Positions 51,315-61,436 are shown, counted from the first letter of the stretch. The stretch: 64,000 nt of DNA from Candidatus Heimdallarchaeota archaeon (GCA_018238545.1 JABCTC010000014.1:1-64000), one strand, 5' to 3'. Notes: a model not told the origin generated them from the sequence alone. Numbers and translations: made by a program.

Positions 51315-51467
51315 TTTATTGCCACTTTTTATATTAATCTCCCATTTTACTATAAATGAACATTAGTCAGAATAATTTTTAAACACGCGAAATATTTAAA
51401 TCACAAACAAAGATAAGATTGATAAAGGGTAAACTGTTAAACATTCTTTAGAGAATTGGTGGATAAA

Positions 51468-51845
51468 ATGAGCTTATCAGGACAACAGATAGAAAAAATG
51501 CTACATGAGTTTGAATCAAATACTGAAGGAGTACTTGGTTGTTCAATAATAACTGCTAAGGATGCACTATTATTAGCTGAATCCTCACAAAAATTTGAAC
51601 GATTGGTTATTCAATGGTTAAGTGAAAAAATGTTATCTTTAGCAAAAGAATCGCTTAAACAACTCATGAATGAATTTACTTTGATGAGTGTAACCATTGA
51701 GGAAAAAGATAATTTAATATATCTGAGACCAATCGGTGAATATTACTATGCTGTGATAATTACAACGAAAGAAGAAAATAGAGGTCTTTTAGAGCACAAT
51801 ATCAAGAGATTATTGCAACAGCTTGCCCCAATGATGATTAAATAA
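51468..51845 (+). CDS. Roadblock/LC7-like protein
   Basis: The 125-residue protein has the small alpha/beta layout of a Roadblock/LC7 domain: a first helix (QIEKMLHEFESNTEGVLGCSIITAKDALLLAES), a long second helix, then strands (LMSVTIEEKDNLIYLRPIGEYYYAVII) and a last helix. Such domains dimerise and regulate small GTPases. The ATG at 51468 follows a GGTGG site; a TTG four codons upstream is less likely. A TATA-like element near 51390 gives a leader of about 50 nt. Confidence 0.65.
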   Translation: MSLSGQQIEKMLHEFESNTEGVLGCSIITAKDALLLAESSQKFERLVIQWLSEKMLSLAKESLKQLMNEFTLMSVTIEEKDNLIYLRPIGEYYYAVIITTKEENRGLLEHNIKRLLQQLAPMMIK

Positions 51846-51869
51846 TCTAAGTACTAAAGGTTGAAAATT

Positions 51870-52256
51870 ATGGATGTTACAACGTTAAAAATATTAGCAA
51901 AAATGGCTAATGGTGAGGAAGGGAAAAATATCAGATTCCAATTTGTTTCTTCTGATAGTGATGAAGTTATTTGTTCATCCAGCACTTTAGAGGAACTTTA
52001 TGAATGTGTTACTAAGATTGATCCTGATGTTTTGCATAAGCACGTTTGTGCATGCGAAGATTCAGAAGAGACTACTAATGCAAAAGATCTTGCTTTTTAT
52101 GTTCATTATGTTTTTGGTGACATAGAATTATCCATGAAATTGTATAGTGCAGCAGAACGATTTCAAGATGATCCTAAAAAGTTGAAACTTGAAATTGGGA
52201 ACCTATTTTTTACTAGACTTCTAAATTTCAGTGAAATAGCACTAATTCCAGATTAA
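51870..52256 (+). CDS. Small protein, possibly DUF5752-like
   Basis: The 128-residue protein contains STLEELYECVTKIDPDVLHKHV, then KDLAFYVHYVFGDIELSMKLYSAAERF, a pattern like DUF5752, a family I recall as near sugar-metabolism genes in some archaea. The resemblance is weak. There is one likely metal-free Cys pair (CAC). The start at the ATG 51870 is preceded by AAAGG 9 nt upstream. Spacing of 24 nt after the roadblock gene suggests the same operon. Confidence 0.45.
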   Translation: MDVTTLKILAKMANGEEGKNIRFQFVSSDSDEVICSSSTLEELYECVTKIDPDVLHKHVCACEDSEETTNAKDLAFYVHYVFGDIELSMKLYSAAERFQDDPKKLKLEIGNLFFTRLLNFSEIALIPD

Positions 52257-52324
52257 GGTGATAATCACAATTCTTTTTTATAATTTCTTTTTGTTAGTTA
52301 TTATTCTAAATTAACAGGTGTTAT

Positions 52325-54457
52325 ATGTTGAAAGCTAAATGTCCGAATTGCAAAGGTAAAGGCACTGTAATTACTGAAAAGATGAACTGTCCAACATGTT
52401 TAGGGATTGGAAAAACATCCTTTTCGTTAGGAAGTGGAGATGAAGGTCAACCTTGTGAGAAATGCAAAGGTACAGGAAAAGTTATTTTTCAGTCCAAATG
52501 CAAGACATGTGATGGCTCAAAATTCGTTTTCTTCTGCAAACAATGTAATAAAATGATGAAAACCCAAACTTCTTCAGGTTTGTGTTTGACTTGCCAAAAC
52601 AAAAAAGATCCTGTAGTATACTCGCTTAAACCTCCAATGGATTCCCAATTAGTGAGAAAGGAGATGCATCTTCTGTCAAGAGTTGAAAGTGTGAAAAAGA
52701 TGGGTGTTTTTGTTAAGGTTGCACCAGATACCAATGTACTAATACGCTCAAATGATGTAACACAAGATTATGCATGGGATATAGGGGAAGAAGTAATTGT
52801 AAAGATATCTTATATCAATGATAAAGGAAAATTCTTCGGTGTTCCTGTCCATTTCAAAAAATTTGTTGTTGAACCGTTAAGAGGAAGAGTTAGGAAGCTT
52901 CGGGTTGAGGATTTAAAACCTAATATGATGGGCTCATTTATAGGACTAACTGCTAAGATTGTATCAGTTATGCAGACACCTGGTCCAACAAGATTCAATT
53001 TAGTTGATCCTACAGGCTCAATAAGTGGAGCGGCTTTCACTAAACCCGGTGAAAGAGCCTTCCCTGAATTTGAAGAAGATATGGTAGTTTCTGTATTTGG
53101 TGAAATTAATACTCATCGTGATGTTATTCAGATTGAGATTCGTGATATGGACCAATTAGATTCTGATGAAAGTAATATCCTAATCGATGAAATTGAAAAA
53201 GCGATAGATAAAAAAGCAACTCCTAAGAAAATTGATTTTTCAATAAAAAGTCCGATACTCGATAAGCTGCGACCTGGTTTAACAGATGCTGCTAAACGAA
53301 TAAAACGGGCAATTTTAACTGGGCAACCAATTCACGTTCGAAATCATGCTGATGCGGATGGAACTGTTGCTGGTTTTGCAGTACAATTAGCTATTAAGAA
53401 ACTTATGGAGACGGAAGGATACGATCCTGATACTATACGAACTAGACTGAAAAGACTTCCAAACAAGCCTCCTTTTTATGATGCTATTGATGTTACAAAG
53501 GATTTGGATTTTGCTTTAGCTGATCAAGTTAGATTTGGAGATAAACTACCTCTGTTTGTGTGTCTGGATTTTGGATCTAGTACAGAGTCCTTATTCCCAT
53601 ATCTACAGATAAAAGCTTTAGATTTAGAAATAATTGTAATAGACCACCATTTACCAGACAAGGAAATACAAGATCTGGTTGACATTCATGTTAATCCTTA
53701 TTTTGTTGGTGGAGGTTATGAGCTTTCAGCTGGAATGTTAGGTGTTGAACTAGCTAGAATTATCTATCCTGATGTTCACGAAGAAATCATTCATTTACCC
53801 GCAATAGCGGGGTTAATGGACAGGGTCGAAGGGAAAGAAATTATAGCGTATATAAAACTTGCAGAGAAAAAAGGTTACTCTGTTGATGATCTAAGAACTA
53901 TAGGTTTAGCTATTGATTTTGAGGTTTATCAGCTAAGATTTTCTGAAGGTTATAATACTATGAAAATACTTTTTGGAATTGAAACTAATCAAGAATGGCA
54001 TTCTAAAATGTATAATCTAATTGGGAATGAAGCAAAAAAATTACTTGAAACTTCCTTAAAAGACTCATTACCTCATTGTAAAAAGAAAGTATTAGCAAAT
54101 GGAACACTTCTAGTTACAATTGATGTTGAATTGTATACCCATCGTTTCACATTTCCAAATCCTGGAAAAATAACCGGACTGATATTTGACCATTTTTGCT
54201 CTAAAAATAAGGACAAAGCAGTTGTAACACTGGGGGAAGGACCAGATTTTCTTATACTTCGCTCCAAAGGATTAAACATCAATTTCCCTGAAGTAGTAAA
54301 ATTAATGCGAAAGGAGATATCTGAAGCTGGAGTCGAGGGAGGAGGACATGAAGTTGTAGGTTCTCTGAAGTTTTATGAAGGGGAACGAGATAAAGTTAAA
54401 ACATTTTTTGTAGAACACCTGACAAAATTAAAAACTAATATAGAAAAAGCAGAATGA
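52325..54457 (+). CDS. RecJ-like DHH phosphoesterase with DnaJ-type zinc fingers
   Basis: The 710-residue protein belongs to the archaeal COG1107 type. It begins with four DnaJ-like CxxCxGxG units (C6/C9, C22/C25, C44/C47, C59/C62) and two extra CxxC pairs (C71/C74, C87/C90). An S1-like domain (about 115-180) and an OB-like domain (about 190-285) follow, then the DHH catalytic core (NHADADG, LDFGSS, VIDHHLPD) and DHHA1 with EGGGHEVVGSL near the end. It is likely a single-strand nuclease or RNA/DNA phosphodiesterase in the cytosol; the specific activity is uncertain. RBS AGGTG precedes the ATG. Confidence 0.9.
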   Translation: MLKAKCPNCKGKGTVITEKMNCPTCLGIGKTSFSLGSGDEGQPCEKCKGTGKVIFQSKCKTCDGSKFVFFCKQCNKMMKTQTSSGLCLTCQNKKDPVVYSLKPPMDSQLVRKEMHLLSRVESVKKMGVFVKVAPDTNVLIRSNDVTQDYAWDIGEEVIVKISYINDKGKFFGVPVHFKKFVVEPLRGRVRKLRVEDLKPNMMGSFIGLTAKIVSVMQTPGPTRFNLVDPTGSISGAAFTKPGERAFPEFEEDMVVSVFGEINTHRDVIQIEIRDMDQLDSDESNILIDEIEKAIDKKATPKKIDFSIKSPILDKLRPGLTDAAKRIKRAILTGQPIHVRNHADADGTVAGFAVQLAIKKLMETEGYDPDTIRTRLKRLPNKPPFYDAIDVTKDLDFALADQVRFGDKLPLFVCLDFGSSTESLFPYLQIKALDLEIIVIDHHLPDKEIQDLVDIHVNPYFVGGGYELSAGMLGVELARIIYPDVHEEIIHLPAIAGLMDRVEGKEIIAYIKLAEKKGYSVDDLRTIGLAIDFEVYQLRFSEGYNTMKILFGIETNQEWHSKMYNLIGNEAKKLLETSLKDSLPHCKKKVLANGTLLVTIDVELYTHRFTFPNPGKITGLIFDHFCSKNKDKAVVTLGEGPDFLILRSKGLNINFPEVVKLMRKEISEAGVEGGGHEVVGSLKFYEGERDKVKTFFVEHLTKLKTNIEKAE

Positions 54458-54465
54458 AGAGGAAA

Positions 54466-55980
54466 TTATCTCTTCTTTTTCTTATCTTTTCTTCTGAAAA
54501 CTTTGTTGAAACCTTTCGTTACGCCTTTTTTGCTTGCGGTATATGCTCCAGTTATGGTTCCAGCTACTTTTTTAGATGGATCAACAAATACTTTCTTTGC
54601 AGTTGATTTAGCTCCGGCCTTTACACCTTGTTTAATAAGCGTATTTGCATATTGTTTCCAAGAATCTTCTCCTTTTCGAACTCTGTCTATTCTCTCTACT
54701 AGTTCTTCGTAAGGTGGTAGAAACTCAAATCGATATAAAGTTGGTGAGCCATATCTCCTAAAATCTTCAGACCATAAATAGTTAAGCAAGAAGAATATCA
54801 ATAAACAAGTAAGTAATATTACTGCAAATTTATCTTTTATTCCAACTAGTTCATTCTTTGTCAAGAAGAACTCACTAAAAATATCGTCACCCGATAGAAA
54901 TTGCAGATAAGTCACATGATAGCTTAGAATCAAACCCATAACAGTCATAAGTATCCCTAATGGTCCGATTGATCTAGGGATATTAAGAAGAGCCCATCTT
55001 TCCTCCCCTTCCTCATCTATCTTTTCTATTTCTATGTCTCCTATCTCTATTGATTTCTTTTCTTTTTCTTCTTGTTCAACAGTTTCATCTTTAGTTGAAT
55101 CTGCTTCTATTTTCTTGATTTTCTTTGCATAATTAGAAACAGTATAGAAAATGAAAAACAATGCAACTAGTACGCTTCCAACATTATCGCTAGGTAATGA
55201 ATCCGTTACAGTGTAATATGTTAGTTTCCAAAGAGTAAAGGAAGCTATAACGTAGAAGAAAGATAAAATTGTGTAAAATACATCATCTTTTTTGCCAAGC
55301 TTAAAAATAATTATGTTAACTAAAATAATAGCTATTAGCGAGAATCCAGCTGTTATTAGCAAAGAAAGATTGAATTGATTAAATGACCTGAAGATGAGAT
55401 ATCCCGTCATGCCCAAGTTAACTAATGACAAAATGAAAACAACACTTCCAAACAGTACCGAGCCTTCATCAGCTCTCTTTCCAATAAACATTACACTCCC
55501 AAACATTCTATTTCCCCAAAAATTTCGTGATAAAGAGAATGTTAGAAATACAGAAATTAAAATCCAACCAAGATACCCAATTGCTGCAATATAGGGTGAT
55601 ATTGCGGGGAGGAAATATATTGTCGCAGATCCACCCGCAGCTGCTATGAAAGCAGGAATTCCCCAATACTTTAAGGGATATCTAGCAAATAGTAAACCAA
55701 AAAACACATATGTAACAGCGAAGGATAATTCCACCACGATTAAGATAGAACTTATCTCTCTTAGAAGTTCAGCGGAAACCGATTGTATATTTGCTCCAAT
55801 TAAGTAGAAAACCGTTGAAGTAACTGATATTAGAAAGAATGCTATTGTATAAAATAAGTATTTCTTACTAAAGAGTATTCTGAAACCACTTGTGAATATG
55901 TTCTTGATATACTGATAAAATGCTTTTTCAACATATGACATGAAGATATAATAGACGGAGATAAATAAAAAACTTCGCAT
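54466..55980 (-). CDS. Polytopic membrane protein with basic C-terminal tail
   Basis: The 504-residue protein has about eleven membrane helices, interrupted by an acidic cytosolic loop (about 300-330, ADSTKDETVEQEEKEKKSIE) and ending with a strongly basic cytosolic tail (RRKDKKKKR). I recognise no family. The start is placed at the ATG at 55980; a TTG at 55992 is equally near the TATA-like TTTAAAAAG upstream. It converges on the DHH gene with 8 nt between, so no functional link is implied. Confidence 0.6.
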   Translation of the reverse strand: MRSFLFISVYYIFMSYVEKAFYQYIKNIFTSGFRILFSKKYLFYTIAFFLISVTSTVFYLIGANIQSVSAELLREISSILIVVELSFAVTYVFFGLLFARYPLKYWGIPAFIAAAGGSATIYFLPAISPYIAAIGYLGWILISVFLTFSLSRNFWGNRMFGSVMFIGKRADEGSVLFGSVVFILSLVNLGMTGYLIFRSFNQFNLSLLITAGFSLIAIILVNIIIFKLGKKDDVFYTILSFFYVIASFTLWKLTYYTVTDSLPSDNVGSVLVALFFIFYTVSNYAKKIKKIEADSTKDETVEQEEKEKKSIEIGDIEIEKIDEEGEERWALLNIPRSIGPLGILMTVMGLILSYHVTYLQFLSGDDIFSEFFLTKNELVGIKDKFAVILLTCLLIFFLLNYLWSEDFRRYGSPTLYRFEFLPPYEELVERIDRVRKGEDSWKQYANTLIKQGVKAGAKSTAKKVFVDPSKKVAGTITGAYTASKKGVTKGFNKVFRRKDKKKKR

Positions 55981-56111
55981 AACAAGCTTCAAATCTAGAA
56001 GAAATTGTCTTAAACTACTCTTTTTAAATCTGCATTGATTTTCCTTTAATAATTCTCTTTATTGTGTCATCTACGCTCCAATGTATTTATGAATAAGGAG
56101 AAGATTGTTTT

Positions 56112-56993
56112 TTGAATACTATGGATTCCCTATCTAATCCTTTCGACATGTTCAATACTTTTCTGTTTGATGGTGACGGAGTTATCTATAAGGAAAATGA
56201 GCCTCTTCTTGGAGGAATAGAATTTATCAAGTTGTTACAAAAAAGAGAAAAAAAGGTTTTTTTACTCACAAATAATAGCACAAAAACTAGAGATGAATTT
56301 AAAGCTAAATTTTCTGCTTTAGGTTTAGATTTACCTATTGAGAATATTCTTTCATCAGCATACTTAACAGCTCACTATATATCTAAAGAAAAACCCTCTG
56401 CTAGTGTATATATTATTGGTGAGGAGGGTCTTAAGAAAGAATTTACCAATTTTGGAGTGGATATTGTAAACAGAAATGAAGAAACTAATGAGGAAGACAT
56501 CTTTGCTATGGATATGAATAACATAGATTATGTTGTGACAGGGATGGATAGAGAATTAAATTATGTTAAAATCTCTCGAGCAGTTAATATACTAATGTCA
56601 TATGAAGAAACAAAATTCATTGCAACAAATGCTGATTTTACTTTTCCAACGGTTCAAGGTCTTATACCAGGAGGTGGGGCAATGATAAAAATTCTTGAGG
56701 AACTATCAGGAAGGAAAGTAGAAACAATAATAGGTAAACCTAATTCGGAAATGTTTGAAATTGCAATAGAACTCTCACAAACCAATAAGGAGCAAACAAT
56801 TATGTTTGGAGATAGATTAGAAACTGATATTTTAGGTGCAAAGCTAGCAGGAATAAAAACTTGTCTAGTTCTTTCTGGTGTAACCTCCATGAAGGATTTG
56901 GCTGATCTCACGGATGAAAATAGTCCTGATTTGATAATGAATAATCTACAAGATGCATACGATTCTTTTCTAAATACTAACCTAGAAAAATAG
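56112..56993 (+). CDS. HAD-IIA phosphatase (NagD / 4-nitrophenylphosphatase-like)
   Basis: The 293-residue protein has HAD motif I FLFDGDGVIY, motif II LLTNNSTKTRDE, a cap with VVTGMDREL, and motifs III/IV GKPNSEMFEIA and MFGDRLETDILGAKLAGIKT, in the order of HAD-IIA phosphatases. Substrate in this subgroup is broad. The AAGGAG site at 56095-56100 lies 11 nt before the TTG at 56112, which I use; the ATG at 56121 is further away and is a less likely start. Cytosolic. Confidence 0.85.
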   Translation: MNTMDSLSNPFDMFNTFLFDGDGVIYKENEPLLGGIEFIKLLQKREKKVFLLTNNSTKTRDEFKAKFSALGLDLPIENILSSAYLTAHYISKEKPSASVYIIGEEGLKKEFTNFGVDIVNRNEETNEEDIFAMDMNNIDYVVTGMDRELNYVKISRAVNILMSYEETKFIATNADFTFPTVQGLIPGGGAMIKILEELSGRKVETIIGKPNSEMFEIAIELSQTNKEQTIMFGDRLETDILGAKLAGIKTCLVLSGVTSMKDLADLTDENSPDLIMNNLQDAYDSFLNTNLEK

Positions 56994-57063
56994 AAAAACA
57001 ACAACAAATACTATTCGCAGTTAATCCCCCTACATTTTTAAATATTTAATACTACATTCTTAC

Positions 57064-59871
57064 GTGAGATATCTAACGAAAATTAAATACCACATTGGTT
57101 GCTTTGTACTGATTTGTTGTTGCATTTTCTCCTACAGTTCAATTATGAACGTGCAATCATCTAATCTAGTTAATGTAAAAGAAACTAAACTATCTATAAA
57201 TGATATATTTAGAGAAACAAAATTTCTTGAACAATTCACAAAAGCAAACTGTGATACTGAATTCAGGGTGGTTGTAAAAATATCTCCAACTACAACTGAG
57301 TTATATTTGGAGAAATTTGGGCACAGTATATCTTATTTTCATTCTTTTCAAGGTCTAGCTATCTCGATTTCCAAAGAAAATTTACTTCATCTGATACATA
57401 AACAGAAGATTAACGAAATTTGGAATAATTCTCTAATTTATGGTGCAAATTCAGTCAATGAACTCTTGATTAATGACACAAGATCCCTCTGTGATTTCAA
57501 TGAAAAAATAGGTTCAGATTTTTTGTGGAATTTAACTCTATATGGAGACGATGTAAAAATAGCCATCTTGGATACAGGATTGAACGCAAGTAATCCAGCT
57601 TTGAATCAAACAATGACTCATCAAAGTAGGATAATTGGTAAATGGAATTTTCTTCAAAGAAATGAAGATGTTTTCGATGATAATGGACATGGAACAGAAG
57701 TAGCTGGTATTATAGGAAGTAATGGATTATTCGGTTATATGTCTGGAGTTGCTCCTAATTGTAAATTCTTGATAGGGAAAATCTTAGACTATAATTCAGT
57801 TGGAACAGTAGAAACACTTATTCAGGGAATTGATTGGGCTATAGAGAACGATGCCGACGTAATTAATCTGTCGTTAGGAAAAGTAGTTTCAAATTTAACC
57901 TCTCCAGAAGTAGAAGCAGTAAATTTTGCAGTAAAAAGCGGCGTATTAGTATGTGTCTCAGCAGGCAATGCTCGCGGAATAGAAGAGTTTGGTTACAATG
58001 ATCTTCACACAATACTAAGCCCTGGAATTGCCTCTAAAGCAATTACAGTAGGAGCTATTGATAATAATAATGTCCTTTATGAATACAGTAGTGCTGGACC
58101 AGTAGCTATAAATTTTGACAGCGAAACTTCTGACTATCTATATGACTCAATTCCTAAAACTACAACTTGGCTAAAACCAGATGTTGTAGCGCCCGGTGTT
58201 CTTCTTAATACTACATCTGCAAATGGAAAAAATTTGAATGTAGTTTCAGGAACTAGTTATGCAACTGCTGTTGTTTCTGGGTTATGTCTCCTTCTAATAC
58301 AACAATACTATGACACAGATCCTTCCTTAGTGAAAGCTTCATTAATTAAAACTTGTAATCCAATATCGCTGAATGTTGTTTCCCCATTTTTACAGAATAT
58401 TAACATACCAATTGCTCCATATTTTCAAGGTTCTGGTTTAGTAGATTCTTCTGGGGCTTTTTCATATATTAATACTCATGGAGATTTTGCATTAACGAGT
58501 TCATTAATCCCTTACTTGGACAATTATTATTTCAAAAATACAGAAACAAGTTTCAATATCCAGTTATACGTACATCAAGCACTTGACAACATCGAACTAA
58601 CAATTTCTGAAAACTTAGCAAATGTTTTGTATGTTTCTCCTCTTCCCTCTTCATTAGCTGTGGGTCAATATGATCTCATGATAAATATTGATACTGAACA
58701 AGCTCTAACTGGTTTCCATCAAGGATTTTTAATGTTTGAAAGTGCTGATTCAATTCAAAAAATTAATGTTGCATTTAATGTGAAAAAGGCTTATGGGAGA
58801 ATTTTACTAGATTACCAAGATGAAGGAAGCGATATCAGATATTCTTTAAATGGTAATCTATACAACATTATTTCTATTTCAAAGAAATATGGTCTAATAC
58901 CCATAATTAATTCACAAGATATACATTACTCCACATTTAACTCTATGAATCTCAATGAATTTGAAGTGATTGCATTAATCAATTCGAAGAATACCTTGCT
59001 TAACCCAATTTCAAACGCAGATGTAGCTGCTCTTTCTGATTACGTTCTTCCAGAAGGAGCATATTCAGGAGGAGCTTTAATTGTTTTACCATCAAGAAAT
59101 AGTGATTTTAATATAATAAACGAGATACTTTCTGAAGTTAATGTATCCTATTACCAAGATTTTTCTGTAAATGTTAGTTTAGATGTATCTTCATCGTTTA
59201 ATATCTTACTTTCAGACCCATTTTTCTTAAATAATCTTTTTCTTCCATATCCTGTTTCATTAAATGTAACTAATACAAATTACAATCCTTACAGTGACAA
59301 ATTGGTTTATGGTAACCAACATTATTCAAATGGTTCTCTCTTCGTAGGGGGAAACACTTTAGACATGTTTCTGGATTCTCCTTATCTCTATTCATCCTAT
59401 GAATCTGAATACTCAGAAATTTTCGTGAGCGCATATTATGGTGATAATTATCAACTTCTTGAAAATATGATAAGTTCAACTGTGGTTAGAAGTTTGATGT
59501 TCAACTATTCTCTTAAATCCTCAGAGGTTTCTATAAAAGACAATATAATGATGACCATTAACTCTGCAAATACATTAAAAATTATGCCAAATTGGGAGTT
59601 TTATATGACGCTTTCAAATGAATATGGCACGCACGTTAAAGAAAACACGTTTGAGTCATTCGCTAATGGTACAACTATTTTCAATATGAAAATCGAAGAT
59701 ATGGATATCTCAGCAGGCTCGTACATTCTGAAAATTCATTCATTGTCTGGAACAGAATCTTGGGATATCAAAATTGTTGCATCTGTTTCATTAGGACCTA
59801 TAATAATTAGTGTATCGCTAGTTCTATGCAGTGTTTTCTTAATTATGTTTAGGAAGAAAACTAAGAAGTAA
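57064..59871 (+). CDS. Secreted subtilisin-family serine protease with C-terminal anchor
   Basis: The 935-residue protein has a signal-type hydrophobic segment (residues 10-25), a propeptide-like region to about 150, and an S8 catalytic domain: D170 (ILDTGLN), H209 (NGHGTEVAG), N302 (SAGN) and S398 (SGTSYAT). After about 470 it is beta-rich with many NxS/T sites, and it ends with a membrane helix and KKTKK, so it is probably anchored outside the cell. GTG at 57064 is the likely start and lies about 25 nt after TTTTTAAATATTTAA, suggesting a leaderless mRNA. Confidence 0.9.
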   Translation: MRYLTKIKYHIGCFVLICCCIFSYSSIMNVQSSNLVNVKETKLSINDIFRETKFLEQFTKANCDTEFRVVVKISPTTTELYLEKFGHSISYFHSFQGLAISISKENLLHLIHKQKINEIWNNSLIYGANSVNELLINDTRSLCDFNEKIGSDFLWNLTLYGDDVKIAILDTGLNASNPALNQTMTHQSRIIGKWNFLQRNEDVFDDNGHGTEVAGIIGSNGLFGYMSGVAPNCKFLIGKILDYNSVGTVETLIQGIDWAIENDADVINLSLGKVVSNLTSPEVEAVNFAVKSGVLVCVSAGNARGIEEFGYNDLHTILSPGIASKAITVGAIDNNNVLYEYSSAGPVAINFDSETSDYLYDSIPKTTTWLKPDVVAPGVLLNTTSANGKNLNVVSGTSYATAVVSGLCLLLIQQYYDTDPSLVKASLIKTCNPISLNVVSPFLQNINIPIAPYFQGSGLVDSSGAFSYINTHGDFALTSSLIPYLDNYYFKNTETSFNIQLYVHQALDNIELTISENLANVLYVSPLPSSLAVGQYDLMINIDTEQALTGFHQGFLMFESADSIQKINVAFNVKKAYGRILLDYQDEGSDIRYSLNGNLYNIISISKKYGLIPIINSQDIHYSTFNSMNLNEFEVIALINSKNTLLNPISNADVAALSDYVLPEGAYSGGALIVLPSRNSDFNIINEILSEVNVSYYQDFSVNVSLDVSSSFNILLSDPFFLNNLFLPYPVSLNVTNTNYNPYSDKLVYGNQHYSNGSLFVGGNTLDMFLDSPYLYSSYESEYSEIFVSAYYGDNYQLLENMISSTVVRSLMFNYSLKSSEVSIKDNIMMTINSANTLKIMPNWEFYMTLSNEYGTHVKENTFESFANGTTIFNMKIEDMDISAGSYILKIHSLSGTESWDIKIVASVSLGPIIISVSLVLCSVFLIMFRKKTKK

Positions 59872-60244
59872 GTACCTGATAAACTTTCTTTGCATGTTTT
59901 CCAAGAACATTCATTGCTAAAGCAAGGCTATAATTCTCTTTTGAAGCTGCTAATACAATAAATCTATCCAAATTTTGGAGAATAACAAATCCTTCAGATC
60001 CTTTTATTATTACCTGATCAAGGCTTCCACATTTAATCTGCCCTACTGTTTGTTGTCCTGCCGAATTCAAAGCGGAAGCTAAAGCAGACATGATTACTTG
60101 GTCTGTTCCTTTTTCAGCAAAAAAGGCTAGTTCTTGACCCTCTGAGCTAACTACTGCAATTGCTTCCAAACTACAATCTTTTGAAATTTCTCTTAAAATT
60201 TCCAGTAAATTATTCTTTTTTTCAGGCGCTAAATCTCCAATCAT
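59861..60244 (-). CDS. Roadblock/LC7 domain protein
   Basis: The 127-residue protein is a good Roadblock/LC7 domain: LLEILREISKDCSLEAIAVVSSEGQELAFFAEKG, a long helix MSALASALNSAGQQTVGQI, then LDQVIIKGSEGFVILQNLDRFIVLAASKE and a last helix. Compared with the divergent members at 11704-15118 and 51468, this one is nearest to the canonical family. Such proteins serve as GTPase regulators or scaffolds; the partner is not in the window. It overlaps the protease gene's end by 11 nt tail to tail. Confidence 0.85.
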   Translation of the reverse strand: MIGDLAPEKKNNLLEILREISKDCSLEAIAVVSSEGQELAFFAEKGTDQVIMSALASALNSAGQQTVGQIKCGSLDQVIIKGSEGFVILQNLDRFIVLAASKENYSLALAMNVLGKHAKKVYQVLTS

Positions 60245-60287
60245 AAAAACAATAAAACATCTAAAAATTAAAAAGTTTCTTCTAGTT

Positions 60288-60923
60288 CTAGATTAAACGA
60301 TGTCTGTGTGTTTTGCACACAGGTGTATATACTTCTTCACTTGAGCCTTTATTTTTATAGATCCATCTATTGTAGACATACGCAGGTTTACCACAGATAT
60401 AACACGAGCGCTCATCTCTGAGAGGAAATTTCTTTCTAGACGTCCTATTCCAATGATCTTTGAAATCTTCAAAGCTATCAGTATACTTCTTATGAAATCT
60501 TTTAGCTTCCTCATCTTCACTCGGTTTCTTGCCTAATATGAACAAGATATAGCTCCAGACTGCTATTGTAAGTATATTTCCAAAAGATTTGATAGGTATG
60601 TAATGATAACCACTTAATTTAATTGTACTAGAACTGTGTCCTGTTGCATAATCTATCATTAGGTCTTTTCTGTGAGATTTTTGACCTACATCAATGCCAT
60701 ATTTTTTGGATATAGCGACGAGTCGTTTACTGAGTTCATCAAATAACCAATCCACAGTTTTTTGGCTACCTTTTCTTCTTACATTTAGAAATTTTATTTC
60801 AATAATAGGAAAAGAGATCGTAATAAAGGTTTCATTTACAGAACTATTAGCCTTTCTAACCAGATACTCATAGATTTCAGATGGGAAGGTTATTTTCTTT
60901 CTTTCAGTTGACAACTTATTCAC
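60288..60923 (-). CDS. Unknown protein with C-terminal zinc-binding cluster
   Basis: Not recognised. The 211-residue protein is alpha/beta for 140 residues (IYEYLVRKANSSVNETFITISF, KTVDWLFDELSKRLVAISK) and carries a C-terminal cluster CYICGKPAYVY ... CKTHRHR, likely zinc ligands. One hydrophobic stretch (ILTIAVWSYILFIL, about 115) may be buried rather than membrane. GTG at 60923 is the only start before the conserved-looking part and sits at the transcript start predicted by a TTTAGTATATCA element. Its 3' end is 43 nt upstream of the roadblock gene's start on the same strand. Confidence 0.55.
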   Translation of the reverse strand: MNKLSTERKKITFPSEIYEYLVRKANSSVNETFITISFPIIEIKFLNVRRKGSQKTVDWLFDELSKRLVAISKKYGIDVGQKSHRKDLMIDYATGHSSSTIKLSGYHYIPIKSFGNILTIAVWSYILFILGKKPSEDEEAKRFHKKYTDSFEDFKDHWNRTSRKKFPLRDERSCYICGKPAYVYNRWIYKNKGSSEEVYTPVCKTHRHRLI

Positions 60924-60983
60924 TTATGGGTAGTGATATACTAAAGAAATAGATGTTTCCCCCCCTAAAAATGTAACGCTAAA

Positions 60984-61313
60984 TTAATTCTTTTTAATAG
61001 TTTCTTCAATTAATTTACTTAGTTTTCCTCGATTTGAACCTATTAGAGAACTGTATGGTTTACCTTCTTTGAAGATTATGAAAGTAGGTAGACTTTGCAC
61101 CATATATCTTTGTGCAAATGTATATTCTTCGTCCATATTCATTCTTACGAATCTCATATTTTGACTATGCTTTTCAGCTAATTGCTCAAAAAGAGGCTCT
61201 ATACTCTTACATGGTCCACACCATGGAGCCCAAGTGTCAACAATTATAAGCTTAGATTCGTTTTTCAATATTTCATTGAATTCATCAGTAGTTATATTAG
61301 AAACGTTACCCAT
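60984..61313 (-). CDS. trx: Thioredoxin
   Basis: Reduces protein disulfides in the cytosol. The 109-residue protein has the active site WAPWCGPCKS with redox Cys C32 and C35, the cis-Pro segment SLPTFIIF and the C-terminal SLIGSNRGKLSKLI. Length and motifs are those of an ordinary thioredoxin. An AAGGGG ribosome-binding site precedes the ATG. It is divergent from argS across a 215-nt region. Confidence 0.95.
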   Translation of the reverse strand: MGNVSNITTDEFNEILKNESKLIIVDTWAPWCGPCKSIEPLFEQLAEKHSQNMRFVRMNMDEEYTFAQRYMVQSLPTFIIFKEGKPYSSLIGSNRGKLSKLIEETIKKN

Positions 61314-61436
61314 ACTTTTCCCCTTTACTCAGTAGATAGTTTTGTTCGAAATTTCTTACACTTATATTTATCTGTTACTTTTGTATTAGGAATTTTATCA
61401 AATTATAAATTTATGTAAAACATTGGTGGAAAATTA

